A DNA stretch of 64,000 nucleotides from an uncultured Thermogutta sp. GTDB taxonomy: Bacteria; Planctomycetota; Planctomycetia; Pirellulales; Thermoguttaceae. A program made the translations under genes and the position numbers. The notes beneath the pieces are model-generated. The model searched no databases. It was not told the DNA's origin and saw only the letters and a program-made list of their open reading frames with translations. Of this stretch, positions 9,981-19,600 are shown in pieces. The DNA lies in assembly GCA_937128505.1 (NCBI GenBank), contig CAKZMM010000084.1, positions 1 through 64,000 of the forward strand. The letters run 5' to 3'. Numbering within the stretch: position 1 is the first letter of the stretch; every line of letters begins with the position of its first letter.

Positions 9981-11188
9981 AGGGTTTAATCATGCGGTTT
10001 TTCGAGAGGTTGGGAGGGTGCCGGTTTCAAACGGCGGTACCCACTCCCCTCGAATGCACAGCCCCATTGGCGCCGCACCCTCTGAAGCAGCGCTGGTAAG
10101 GAGTCTTCTCGAAGCGGTCCCCCGGGGAGGACTCCATTTTATTAACCTCGCTTTGCCGAAAAAACTGTATCGGCTTGGTGCAAAAATCTCATAAATCTTT
10201 ACGTCCCCTGCAAAAGTTCCCTTCCGAATTTTCCTCTTTAAGTCCGAAAGTTCCCCGGGCTTTTCTTTTTCAAAAGTGAATCGATAAGCCGGAGGTTTGA
10301 TGCTGCTGACTTACCGCCTCATTGACCGGTCATTTACGGTGACATCAACGGAACATAGATTCTGCTCTAACTTTGCTGCGGTCCTTGTGACTTAAACGTC
10401 AGGCAATGTCGGCGGCAGTTTCCGAGGTCGTTGAGACAACCGTGCGCCGAGCGTGCTTCACTCTCTCGGCGGTACACGGACTTCCCAAAGGCAGTGTCTC
10501 TATAAAAGCTTTTTGTAAGTAAGCCACTTCGAATAGCCGAACGATGCTGCTGAATACCTAAGCCATCCTCATTCGAGAAACTGCAAGTCGGCTCGCCTTT
10601 CAGGTCACGAGAAGGACCACGTCGGCTTGCAGACGGGGGGCCTGACCGGATTCTTTCACCTACCGGTACCATATGCCTCAAGGGCGAATGATCCTTGAAG
10701 TGCTTGCTGCTCAATCAAAAACTCCGGCAATCAAAGCTAATTATCCTTTTGGAACGATAGCTTTTGCCATTTTTGTCCCCACACTAAGATATTCTTAAAG
10801 ATTCTTACGGTACTGGGTGGAGTCCGAAAAAGACCCCTTGGTAGAGGGGCCGACGGAAATTTCGTAGTTTCGGCTATTCCGAGTGTGAAACTGAGCGGAT
10901 TTAAGGATTTCAAGGAGCTGTCAAGGCAAAAGTTAAAATCGCAGTAACGGGGAGGGTTTGGTTACGCTGTGCCTACTCGTCGACGCGAATGGGAAAAGCC
11001 ATCTTCGACATGCGACGGTGTTTTCGATCGCACTCTCAGCGCAAGTTTAAATTCATGGGAGCGAGCTGCTCGAAAAGATCTCGGTGTCAGGTGCGATAAC
11101 CCAAGAACTTAAAAATTGTAGGATTGAGTCTGTTAGCAACATTTGTCGGATTGATTTTGTTACAAGCACAAAGTTGTGGGCAAGTAGA
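9981..11188. other. Long intergenic region
   Basis: About 1.2 kb between two large secreted-protein genes on the same strand. No gene supported. The minus frame at 10367-10714 has no family resemblance. A hairpin at 10100-10135 may end transcription of the upstream gene. Confidence 0.55.
10100..10143 (+). terminator. Possible terminator after the 5901-9980 gene
   Basis: GGAGTC (10100-10105) can pair with GACTCC (10130-10135), with further partial pairing inside, followed by ATTTTATT. The stem is short and the loop long, so it is weak. It lies 120 bases past the stop codon. Confidence 0.35.
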
Positions 11189-13408
11189 ATGGGACATGCT
11201 GCCGTAAAGAGTTTGCACGGTTTCGAACGATTTGCAATGCTTCCCAGCTTCATCTTTTGTGCCATCTTGCTAAGCTGGGCCGGATGGTCGGAGGGTCAGA
11301 CGCTCGAGGAAACCCCTCGGCAAGCTTCTACCCCGGACCTTCAGGCAGATCGAAATCAAGTAGGCCGATACGAAAAGATCGAGTTTACGGTCCTCTGGGA
11401 CCGGGAGTATCAAGACCCTTTCGATCCGCAGGAGGTGGATATTCACTTAAGGATCCAAACACCCTCCGGGCGGCGGATCGTCCTTCCGGCCTTTTGGTAT
11501 CAGCCGTTTGAGCGGCGAATTTTCCCTGAGCAGAGGGGGCGAGTGGACTGGTTCTACCCCCGCGGTAAGCCCCGGTGGTGCGCTCGATTTGCCCCAAGTG
11601 AGGTGGGGGAATATGCGGCCGTGGCATGTGTCACGGACCGGCATGGAGAGGTTCATTCAGAAACACCGGTCCGCTTCCACTCGATTGCTTCGAAGCGCCG
11701 TGGTTTTTTGCGACAAGCTCGTTCGGAGCCCCGGCTGTTTGAAACGGATGACGGAAGTCCGTTTTTTGCCATCGGCCAGAATTTAGCATTCATTGGACTT
11801 CAGCAGTATTTTAGCGTGAAAAAGGCGGAGGAAACCTTTCGGATTCTGGCCGATCACCGGGCGAATTATCTGCGGATTTGGACTTGCTGCGAAGACTGGG
11901 CCCTGTGCATCGAGGGACGAAAAAGTGCTTGGGCAAGATCGTGGGACTGGCGGCCCCCTGTGGTTCCGATGCCCCCAGGTGATGGTTTCGTCGAAGGGCG
12001 AAAGTGTGTCACGCTGAAGGGAGTTGCCGGAAATCGGTTAACGGCTTCGCCATCGCATCCGATCGCGGTTCTGCCCGAGACAAACTACGTTTTTTCTGGA
12101 AAAGTGCGCTGTGCTGCTGGAACTTCGGTGGAAGTCGACCTGCCGGGGGTCGGCATTCGACCGCTCGCGCAGCCCGGCGGCAGCGAAAGTTGGAATGAAT
12201 TCGCCTTTGAATTCCGAACGGGTGCTAAGCAATTTTGGCTTGAGCCGATTGTCTTCCACCTCGCGACAGACGGGCAAGCTTGGTTCGACCAATTATCGCT
12301 CAAAGAAGTGGGGAGCCAATTCGAGCTTTTGTGGGAGGCCGAGGTCAATCGCCCGAGTCGCGGCTTTTATAATCCTCCGGATTGCGCTATGCTCGATGTG
12401 CTGTTGGAGGCGGCGGAAAGGGAGGGGATTTACCTACAACTCTGTCTTCTCACGCGGGATTTGTATATGGATGATCTGAAAGAGCCCGAAAGCCCGGCAT
12501 ACGATCGAGCCATCGAGGATGCCAAACGGTTCTTTCGATATGCAGTAGCACGTTGGGGCTATTCCACAAGCGTGGCAGCCTGGGAATATTGGAATGAAAT
12601 GAATCCGGGGCTTCCCACCGACCGGTTCTACACGGTTTTGGGCAACTACCTGAAAGAGATCGACCCCTATCAACACCTGCGCGCGACAAGTACTTGGGCT
12701 CCTTCAACGCGGGATTGGCAGCATCCTAGCCTCGACATCGCAGACATGCATTTCTATCTGCGGCCCAATGAGAAACGTCTTTCCGACGAAGTGGAAGCTG
12801 CGTTGGATCGCTCGTCATTCCTGCGGACGCACGCGCCAGGGAAGCCGGCCCTTCTTTCAGAATTTGGGCTGGCCACCGAAAAGTGGGGTTTGAGTAGCGA
12901 TATGAAAGCGGATCGGCAGTTGATCCACTTCCATAACGCCCTCTGGGCCTCGTCGCTTTCGGGACTCTCGGGCACCGCGATGTTTTGGTGGTGGGAACAA
13001 TTGGATCAATTGAATGCCTGCCGACACTATCGGCCGTTGGCGACATTCCTCGCCGATTTGCCGTGGGGAAGAGAGCCGCTTGAGAGCTTTCATGACACGA
13101 TAGCCGATGGTCGCATCTGCTTGGTCGGACTTCGGGGCAGCTCCGGCGCTTGGTGCTGGCTGATCAATAAAGACGCCGTCTGGGTGGGGTCACTTCTCGC
13201 AGGAAAAGAGCTCAAGCCTGTGGCCGCGGCTCCCCTTCGATTGGAAATGCCGGGTGACCATCAATACGAAGTCGCCTGGTTCGATACGTGGGCAGGAAAG
13301 TGGCGAAGTCCACCACAAACCTTGCATTCAAGATCAAAAATACTTTTGCTTGAGGTTCCTCGCCTTGAGCGGGATATTGCCGTCAGAATACGCCTCGTGA
13401 GTCCATAG
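11189..13408 (+). CDS. Secreted DUF5060-containing GH5-like glycoside hydrolase
   Basis: 739 aa from the ATG at 11189. The frame is open back to 11084, but 11189 or the ATG at 11237 gives a proper signal peptide (LPSFIFCAILLSWAGWSEG). Residues ~45-150 match DUF5060 (around EVDIHLRIQTPSGRRIVLPA, then FWYQPF), the N-terminal domain of many bacterial agarases, glucanases and related GH enzymes. A (beta/alpha)8 barrel follows, with an acid/base candidate Glu470 in EYWNEMNPG and a nucleophile candidate Glu558 in LLSEFGLA, the clan-A arrangement. An internal segment (~300-385) looks like an inserted carbohydrate-binding beta-sandwich. The C-terminal ~100 residues form another beta domain. It probably cleaves an extracellular polysaccharide; the substrate is unknown. 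Located between two other exported giants. Confidence 0.9.
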   Translation: MGHAAVKSLHGFERFAMLPSFIFCAILLSWAGWSEGQTLEETPRQASTPDLQADRNQVGRYEKIEFTVLWDREYQDPFDPQEVDIHLRIQTPSGRRIVLPAFWYQPFERRIFPEQRGRVDWFYPRGKPRWCARFAPSEVGEYAAVACVTDRHGEVHSETPVRFHSIASKRRGFLRQARSEPRLFETDDGSPFFAIGQNLAFIGLQQYFSVKKAEETFRILADHRANYLRIWTCCEDWALCIEGRKSAWARSWDWRPPVVPMPPGDGFVEGRKCVTLKGVAGNRLTASPSHPIAVLPETNYVFSGKVRCAAGTSVEVDLPGVGIRPLAQPGGSESWNEFAFEFRTGAKQFWLEPIVFHLATDGQAWFDQLSLKEVGSQFELLWEAEVNRPSRGFYNPPDCAMLDVLLEAAEREGIYLQLCLLTRDLYMDDLKEPESPAYDRAIEDAKRFFRYAVARWGYSTSVAAWEYWNEMNPGLPTDRFYTVLGNYLKEIDPYQHLRATSTWAPSTRDWQHPSLDIADMHFYLRPNEKRLSDEVEAALDRSSFLRTHAPGKPALLSEFGLATEKWGLSSDMKADRQLIHFHNALWASSLSGLSGTAMFWWWEQLDQLNACRHYRPLATFLADLPWGREPLESFHDTIADGRICLVGLRGSSGAWCWLINKDAVWVGSLLAGKELKPVAAAPLRLEMPGDHQYEVAWFDTWAGKWRSPPQTLHSRSKILLLEVPRLERDIAVRIRLVSP

Positions 13409-13747
13409 GTTCAAAATGTCGAAATCACCGAAGACTCAGTAACGCGGAAGCGCTGTTTTTGCGACCCCCGCGATTCGGACCACTAAGAACGCGTAACTGG
13501 GGGCGATAAGCTCGGCTTCTTAAATCGCATTTTAAATCAGAGTTATGCGCACGCAGCACTGAGCTTTAACGGGCAAGCTGCTTCCCGAGGCCAGAGAATT
13601 TTAATCTTCGTTCGAGTTATTTCTGCTTTTCGGAAGAGGATTGCGTGCCCGCCTCGAATAACACTTGCCTCCTGCCCGCTGGAAAAATTTTGGGTTTTGG
13701 CTTGTTGAGGGTAATAGGGACACAAGACCGGCTGGAGGATTGATGGG
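13409..13747. other. Intergenic
   Basis: 339 bases with no gene. No clear terminator is visible after the glycosidase. A GGAGG ribosome site at 13733-13737 serves the next gene. Confidence 0.6.
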
Positions 13748-16700
13748 ATGCTCCGGATGCATATTTGGCTTTTTCAATCCCACCGTACACGGAAGAGCAT
13801 TGTGGCGCACTCCTACGTGATCCTTTTTCTCTTTGCGTTGTTTTTAGGTTGCTCGGTCCTTGAGCCCCTTATGGCCTGTCAAGATCAAGGCAGAGCCAGC
13901 ACCCAAACCCCTCCATACCCGGCATTCGGATTGTCCGAGCTTAGGTTTGGGCAGGGGCTGGAGGTGCGGCAGAGTTTTTCGTGGTGTGGCTTCTGGTTGG
14001 TGTATGCCCACGATCCTCAGAATCTGCAACCCCGCAGTGCCGACAATGGCGGCTCACCCCCAGGAGCACCGACTTCTAAATCGGAGCTTCATCCTCAAAT
14101 TGCCGTCATGAAGAATGGGAGAATCCTAATCGTGAGTGTGCCCGCCGGGAAATCGGTCTGCTGGGTTCTGAAAACCCACGGGGAAGTACCGCGCGGCCAA
14201 CTTTTGCTCAAGGTGAGTCATTTTTGGGGAGGAGCAGCAAGACTCCAGGCACACTTCGCCGGCACTCAAAAGGATGTGAACAAAAGGGATATCTTGTTGC
14301 CGGGGCATGATGATAAGCCGAAAGAGTTCGTTGTGGAGACGAAAGGGGTAGGCTCGGCTGGGCCTCTTCTCATCATTTTGTTTGCACCGGAAGAAGCGGC
14401 GGCAATCCGGCTGGAAAATCCGCGATGGATTTTCGATAACGGTACTTCGGTCGATCTGGAATTGGTGCCGCCGGCTTCCCCCGAAGTTTTTCCTCCCCCG
14501 ATTTTGCCGCCGTACCATCCGGCTATCGAGATGGCCCTTCTGGAATGGGATTGGCGTCTACAAGATGGAATCGGAACCCAACGCGAGCCGGTAGGTTTCA
14601 GCGAAGCGGTGTCGCGGCTTTTGGATCGGGTACAAGCGTTTCTAAGCGACTGGCAAACGGGCGGAAATCTCATTTCGTCATGGCAGCAAGAATTTGAAGA
14701 ACTATGCCGGCAGTATGCGAGTTTCAGTAGCGAGGGGCAGGGAACCACCGAGCGGGATTGGGAAAAGCTTTGGAAAAAGGTGCATTTGTTCCGACGTCGT
14801 TTGATGCTGAATAACCCGCAGGTGAGTTTAGGCCCGGTCGCTTTCGTCAAGCAAGCCCCATCGGCATTTAGTCATCAGTTGACGCAATACTACGGTCGCG
14901 ATGCTCGCCCGGGTGGTGGGATATTTGTGTTGGAAGCGCCCGGGCAATCAATGAAAAGCAGATCTCTTACGGAGTCGAAGCTTCCTGAAGGCAGCTATCA
15001 GCATCTAGACCTGGATTACGACGCGACGCGGTTGGTTTTTGCGTTTTGCGGGGTAGACCGTCCACCCCCGAACCGTGATGCACATCCCCATTGCTTTTAT
15101 CACCTGTATGAAGTGCGGTTAGACGGCTCGGAACTTCGCCCGTTGACCGACGGACCTTACGACGATTTCGCCCCGAGATACCTACCCGACGGCAGCTTGA
15201 TTTTTATTTCCACCCGACGGGGTGGGTTTCACCGCTGTGGCCGCGGACCGTGTCCGGTTTACACGTTAACACGGCGGGAAGTGGATGGCACCATTCGAGT
15301 AATTTCATTTCACGAGACTCACGAGTGGGATCCTGCCGTCTTGCCCGATGGCAGGGTGATTTACACGCGATGGGACTATGTGGATCGCCATGCCGTGCAC
15401 TATCAGCACCTTTGGACCGCAAGACCCGATGGGAGCGATGTGCGAATTTTCTACGGCAACGGCACATTGAATCCCGTGGGAATCTGGGAAGCAGTACCTG
15501 TGCCGGGTAGCCGCAAAGTAATGGCTACGGCAGCCGCCCATCACGCCATGACGGCCGGATCGATCGTTTTGGTGGATATTACTCGGGGAATTGACGACCT
15601 CGCACCGTTGGAACGGCTTACGCCGGAAGTGCCTTTTGCGGAAAGCGAAACACCGGTAATTCGCGACGCTGGTGGTGTTTGGCATGCTCCGGTAGGCGTT
15701 CGCAAGCGCCCTCCAATTGGTGTGGACGCACGCCGGTGGCCGGGACATTGTTATCGAAGCCCCTATCCTTTCAATGAGAAGTGTTTTTTGGCGGCCTATA
15801 GCTACGACGCACTAATCGGCGAGCCGACAGCCAATCGCGCCAACATGTTCGGTCTTTATCTGGTAGACCGTTTTGGGAATCGGGAGCCGCTCTACCGGGA
15901 TCTAAACATCAGTTCGCTGTGGCCTGTGGTAATTAGGCCCAGGCCGAGGCCGCCCGAAGTTCCCGCCGTATTTCGAGATTCGGAGCAGGCAGAACAATTA
16001 TCGTCGACGCAAACTGCGTTCGAGCGGCGTGAGTCAACTGCTCCTCAACTACCCCAAGCTTCTGGTCTTTCAGGAGCGATGTGGTTAGCTCGGTATGCGG
16101 CTCCCCAAATTCCAAAGGAAGGTGGAGATTTCCCCTCGACTTTGGGTGAGAAACCAAGAGCTGAAGGGGTTTTCTTCCTTCGAAACGTTTATAATAGCTG
16201 GCCCTTGTTGCCGACGGTAAAGATCAATAAATTGCGAATTGTCCAAATACTTCCGAAGGCAACTCCCCACATCAACTCACCCCCGGTAGGTTTGGCGAAT
16301 GCATCACCAGGCAAACAAGTTCTCGGTACGGTGCCAGTTGAGGAAGATGGGTCGGCGTGTTTTGTGGCGCCCGCCAGAATTCCCTTGGCTTTTCAAGCTT
16401 TGGATGAACGGGGGCAGGCGGTGCAGATCATGCGCAGCGTGACGTATCTTCAGCCCGGCGAGTTCTGTGGGTGTGTGGGCTGTCACGAACCGCGGAATAT
16501 GGCTCCTCAAGGCGGCAACAGCTTACCTCTGGCATTGCAACGTCCTCCCTCTTTGATCCAGCCTGGTCCGCCGGGTTCAAAACCTTTCTCGTATCCCCGG
16601 TTGGTCCAGCCGATTTTGGACCGGCATTGTGTGATATGCCATGATGATCGGAAAACCGAAGGAAGCATCAACCTCGTCGGACGCCCGGAGGGACACTACA

Positions 16701-16996
16701 CGGTCTCGTATCTGGCTTTGGCTCCGCGCGTGAAATTTTCCGTTTGGGATGGCCGGGGCGATTTCGTTCAGACAAATTGCGAACCTTATACACACCCGGA
16801 TTTCTTCGGTGCCCGGGGTTCTCCTGTGATGAATTTGATTACGCAAGGGCATGGCGGTGTCATCTTGAGCCCGGACGAGTTCGAGGCCCTGGCTACCTGG
16901 ATAGATTGTAACGCCCTGTTTTATGGCACTTTTGATCCTGACGATCAACGTCGGCAACAGCGTGGGGAAGAGATTCGCGGACCAAGCATTGAATAG
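13748..16996 (+). CDS. Secreted HzsA-like beta-propeller protein with two c-type heme motifs
   Basis: 1082 aa, with an N-terminal export signal (YVILFLFALFLGC). The central part (~360-700) has WD/TolB-like propeller blades (LRPLTDGPYDDFAPRYLPDG, LIFISTRRGGFHRCGRGPC, HEWDPAVLPDGRVIYTRWDY, LNPVGIWEAVPVPGSRKVMA). It resembles the hydrazine-synthase-alpha-subunit middle-domain family found widely in planctomycetes, most of which are not anammox organisms. The C-terminal region carries two CxxCH heme c sites: CVGCH (C909-H913) and CVICH (C961-H965), the latter in a short cytochrome-like segment (PILDRHCVICHDD). The start is supported by GGAGG nine bases upstream. Probably a periplasmic or surface diheme electron-transfer or oxidoreductase protein; no hydrazine-synthase beta/gamma partner is present, so hydrazine synthesis is not implied. 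Confidence 0.88.
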   Translation: MLRMHIWLFQSHRTRKSIVAHSYVILFLFALFLGCSVLEPLMACQDQGRASTQTPPYPAFGLSELRFGQGLEVRQSFSWCGFWLVYAHDPQNLQPRSADNGGSPPGAPTSKSELHPQIAVMKNGRILIVSVPAGKSVCWVLKTHGEVPRGQLLLKVSHFWGGAARLQAHFAGTQKDVNKRDILLPGHDDKPKEFVVETKGVGSAGPLLIILFAPEEAAAIRLENPRWIFDNGTSVDLELVPPASPEVFPPPILPPYHPAIEMALLEWDWRLQDGIGTQREPVGFSEAVSRLLDRVQAFLSDWQTGGNLISSWQQEFEELCRQYASFSSEGQGTTERDWEKLWKKVHLFRRRLMLNNPQVSLGPVAFVKQAPSAFSHQLTQYYGRDARPGGGIFVLEAPGQSMKSRSLTESKLPEGSYQHLDLDYDATRLVFAFCGVDRPPPNRDAHPHCFYHLYEVRLDGSELRPLTDGPYDDFAPRYLPDGSLIFISTRRGGFHRCGRGPCPVYTLTRREVDGTIRVISFHETHEWDPAVLPDGRVIYTRWDYVDRHAVHYQHLWTARPDGSDVRIFYGNGTLNPVGIWEAVPVPGSRKVMATAAAHHAMTAGSIVLVDITRGIDDLAPLERLTPEVPFAESETPVIRDAGGVWHAPVGVRKRPPIGVDARRWPGHCYRSPYPFNEKCFLAAYSYDALIGEPTANRANMFGLYLVDRFGNREPLYRDLNISSLWPVVIRPRPRPPEVPAVFRDSEQAEQLSSTQTAFERRESTAPQLPQASGLSGAMWLARYAAPQIPKEGGDFPSTLGEKPRAEGVFFLRNVYNSWPLLPTVKINKLRIVQILPKATPHINSPPVGLANASPGKQVLGTVPVEEDGSACFVAPARIPLAFQALDERGQAVQIMRSVTYLQPGEFCGCVGCHEPRNMAPQGGNSLPLALQRPPSLIQPGPPGSKPFSYPRLVQPILDRHCVICHDDRKTEGSINLVGRPEGHYTVSYLALAPRVKFSVWDGRGDFVQTNCEPYTHPDFFGARGSPVMNLITQGHGGVILSPDEFEALATWIDCNALFYGTFDPDDQRRQQRGEEIRGPSIE

Positions 16997-17172
16997 TTTT
17001 CAGAACTCTTCGGGCGATTGGTGCGGCAATCCTTGGTGGCTTAACTTAAAGAAACTTAAGAGATGACGCTCGCGAACGATCACACCAATAACGATAACGC
17101 CGGTAAACTACGATGGCACGGGTAAAGGCGGGATTGAAAGCTTCTTCGGCTTGACGGCCCTGTAAACGAAGC

Positions 17173-17745
17173 TCAATTCCCGAGCGGAACGCTTTTTTGA
17201 ACGCGAAAAATATCATCGGGGGGCAAGTTTCGCCAAATCAAGTGAATTTGCCCAATCGTGAAAGTCACGGGGCACCATTCTTGGGTAAGCTGACTGAGCA
17301 AGCGTGCCCGCTCGTTAGTCCCCTGAACCTGACCGACACTAAGGTGAGGCGTGAATTCTGAAGGGTGTTGCCTACGCTTAACCGTCAGACCCAGTGTCGT
17401 CACCAGTTGCCGGTAAAGGGCAACAATAGGCTCCTTCGGTCGAGGGGCCAACCAAATCGTGAATCGTTGGCGACCATGATCGAATGTCCGGAACTCCGCA
17501 AGGGTGACTTCGAAAGGAGAAGCATGCGCGCAGATAGGCCTTAGACGCTCGATGGCTTCGTCAAATCTGCTATGGTCCCAGAAAGGATACACGAGAGTGA
17601 TGTGAGGCATCCATCGACGCATCTTGCGATCGTACTTTTGCCTGATCGCCTGGATCGCTGGCCAAGCTTCTTCCGGGGGAATCAAGACGATAGCACTTTG
17701 GTACGTGAGGAAGTCACGCTGAAACTTTGATCTGCTTTCCGCCAT
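17173..17745 (-). CDS. 2'-5' RNA ligase family (2H phosphoesterase) protein
   Basis: 190 aa, close to the usual length of the LigT/ThpR family. Two catalytic His-x-Thr/Ser motifs are visible at the expected spacing: PHIT (H48-T50) in WMPHITLVYPF and PHLS (H134-S136) in EFTPHLSVGQV. These enzymes act on 2',3'-cyclic phosphate or 2'-5' linked RNA ends, or small cyclic nucleotides. Which substrate applies here cannot be told. It is cytosolic, with no signal peptide. Monocistronic, convergent with the diheme protein gene (176-base gap). The ATG at 17745 has only a weak ribosome site. Confidence 0.88.
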   Translation of the reverse strand: MAESRSKFQRDFLTYQSAIVLIPPEEAWPAIQAIRQKYDRKMRRWMPHITLVYPFWDHSRFDEAIERLRPICAHASPFEVTLAEFRTFDHGRQRFTIWLAPRPKEPIVALYRQLVTTLGLTVKRRQHPSEFTPHLSVGQVQGTNERARLLSQLTQEWCPVTFTIGQIHLIWRNLPPDDIFRVQKSVPLGN

Positions 17746-18152
17746 GGTGAAAGCTCGTCGTGCAAACTGCCGTAGCGGATCGAAAATAATTCCGAGCAGG
17801 CAGTTTAAAGCGTCGGCTCCAGGTGTGAAAATGGTTCAATGAAAATCTTAAAGACTCGAAGCTCTACCGCGTAAGGTTGACCAAGGCAGTTGCGAGGGCC
17901 GTCATCCCTTATAATCAACAAGCGCTGCGAACCCATGTGGATGCGGAGCCATTTCATTGTTTGCGACCGTAAATTCGAGGCTATACGCCGTGTAACTTCG
18001 GATGAGGGGTCCCAGGAAAACATTGATCGGAATTATTTCCATCTGACCTCGAGGGGGTGAGGTTGCGGCGATTAGTCCTTTGTGGCTCCGGTGAATTGTT
18101 CCCTCACCGATCGGCTTCGGCAACGGAAAAAAACCGATAGGAGGGTTTCCTT
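17746..18152. other. Divergent intergenic region
   Basis: 407 bases between divergently transcribed genes, so it should contain both promoters. No convincing -35/-10 pair was picked out. An AGGAGG ribosome site at 18139-18144 precedes the plus-strand gene. Confidence 0.6.
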
Positions 18153-19241
18153 ATGACAGGGCGCGAACGCATCTTTGCAGCCTTGGAACGTCGCATCCCC
18201 GATCGGGTTCCCCTGTTTGAATGCGTGATCGATACTCGCGTCATGCAAGCTCTGCTTCCGGGTTGCGATTATTTCCAGTTCAACGAATGGATCGGGCTGG
18301 ACAACGTCTGCCAAAATCGGAGTAGTTGGAGTCGAGATAACGTAGAAATCATCGACGAAAAGCGGGGACTTTTTCGCGACAAGTGGGGAGTCATCCGCGC
18401 TTTTGGCCCGGAAAGCACACCGGCTCCGGTGGAAGGCCCTATCAAGACCCCGGAGGATTTGAAACGATATACGCCACCGGATCCAAATGCCGCCGACGTG
18501 CTCGGCGATATTCCGAAAATTGTCGCTCGCTACAAAGGGCAGAAGGCGATTAGTGCCATCTGCCGAGATGCGTTTTTCAATCCGGCTTTCTTGCGCGGCA
18601 TGGAACAATTCTTGATGGACATGATCGAGCGACCGCGATTCGTCCACGAGCTCATTGAAGTCTGCCTAAGCCATGACATTCCCGCTATGGAGCGGATGGT
18701 GGCTGCCGGTGTCGAAGTTGTTGTCTTTGGGGATGATTACGCCGACAAAAACTCAACATTAATGTCGCCGAAGCACTTCCGCGAGTTTATTCTGCCGGGA
18801 TTAAAGCGATGTGTGGATGCTGCCCATCGAGCTGGTGCGTATGTCATTAAACATACCGACGGCAATATCATGGGAATTATCGATCTTTTGGTCGAGACAG
18901 GTATCGACGCTCTCAACCCCTTGGAACCGCAAGCGGGAATGGATATTGGTTACGTCAAGGAGCATTACGGAGACCGGGTTTGCCTGGTGGGAAATATTGA
19001 TTGTGGATATTTGCTGTCGGAAGCACCGGCGTCCATGGTTCGGGCGCTCACGCGGGAAACGATCCAAAAAGCAGCGCCGGGGGGCGGATTTATCTTGTCC
19101 AGCTCCAATAGCATCCACTCGTCGGTCAAGCCGGAAAATTACCTGGCCATGGTCGAAACCCTCCGTGAATGGGGTGAATATCCCCTCAAGTTTGAGTCCA
19201 ATCAACCGATCAACTGCAACCTCGGTTCCCACGCGCAATAA
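18153..19241 (+). CDS. Uroporphyrinogen decarboxylase (UroD/MtaA) family protein
   Basis: 362 aa, starting with MTGRERIFAALERRIPDRVP, the N-terminal pattern of the UroD superfamily members related to methylcobamide methyltransferases rather than true HemE. A TIM barrel with VVVFGDDYADKNSTLMSPKH, a conserved zinc/substrate region (around VIKHTDGNIMGIIDLLVETG, then NPLEPQAGMD) and the C-terminal FILSSSNSIHSSVKPENYLA are visible. In planctomycetes such genes often sit with sugar-degradation or aldo/keto reductase genes. The actual reaction (demethylation, decarboxylation or other) is unknown. A strong AGGAGG lies eight bases before the ATG. Not likely to be the heme pathway enzyme, since that usually lacks this N-terminus and no other hem genes are near. 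Confidence 0.88.
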   Translation: MTGRERIFAALERRIPDRVPLFECVIDTRVMQALLPGCDYFQFNEWIGLDNVCQNRSSWSRDNVEIIDEKRGLFRDKWGVIRAFGPESTPAPVEGPIKTPEDLKRYTPPDPNAADVLGDIPKIVARYKGQKAISAICRDAFFNPAFLRGMEQFLMDMIERPRFVHELIEVCLSHDIPAMERMVAAGVEVVVFGDDYADKNSTLMSPKHFREFILPGLKRCVDAAHRAGAYVIKHTDGNIMGIIDLLVETGIDALNPLEPQAGMDIGYVKEHYGDRVCLVGNIDCGYLLSEAPASMVRALTRETIQKAAPGGGFILSSSNSIHSSVKPENYLAMVETLREWGEYPLKFESNQPINCNLGSHAQ

Positions 19242-19600
19242 TTCGACAGATTTTGCTTGAGAGGCTTATATCTTCTTGTACCTTCTTGCCGATTCGTCGC
19301 GAAGCCGCGGCACGAACTGCCGGCAAAGCACAGGCAAGCTTTCCAAAACATCGTGAACTCGGCGCCCAAAAGATTCTTCTTTGCCTTAAAGTTTGTTGGA
19401 GAATCCCCCGACTCACGCCGATTCTCTAAAACTACGACGTAATTCTCATCTTTAAGAGGCGATTGAGTTCTCATCTTTAGAACAGCGCCTTATTTCTCAG
19501 CGGGAACACCTCGGTCAATAAACGGAGATCGCAAGATGCTTTCCCAACGGCAGGAGTCGGAAGCCGAGGGAATGAACGCGATTTTGAAGCCCCCACCACC
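19242..19600. other. Intergenic between convergent genes
   Basis: 359 bases between the UroD-family gene and the convergent aldo/keto reductase gene. No gene or good terminator. Contains an imperfect 25-bp-period duplication at 19443-19492. Confidence 0.6.
19443..19492. repeat. Imperfect 25-bp-period duplication
   Basis: The word TTCTCATCTTTA occurs at 19443-19454 and again at 19468-19479, 25 bases apart, with the remaining bases diverged. Noncoding. Confidence 0.55.

Noticed and set aside
13748-16996. Reading this as a true hydrazine synthase subunit
   Set aside because: Only the middle-domain resemblance and two hemes are seen; partner subunits and anammox genes are missing, and the family occurs in ordinary planctomycetes.
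18153-19241. Calling the UroD-family gene hemE
   Set aside because: The N-terminus and C-terminal motif fit the methyltransferase-like branch, and no heme pathway genes are near.
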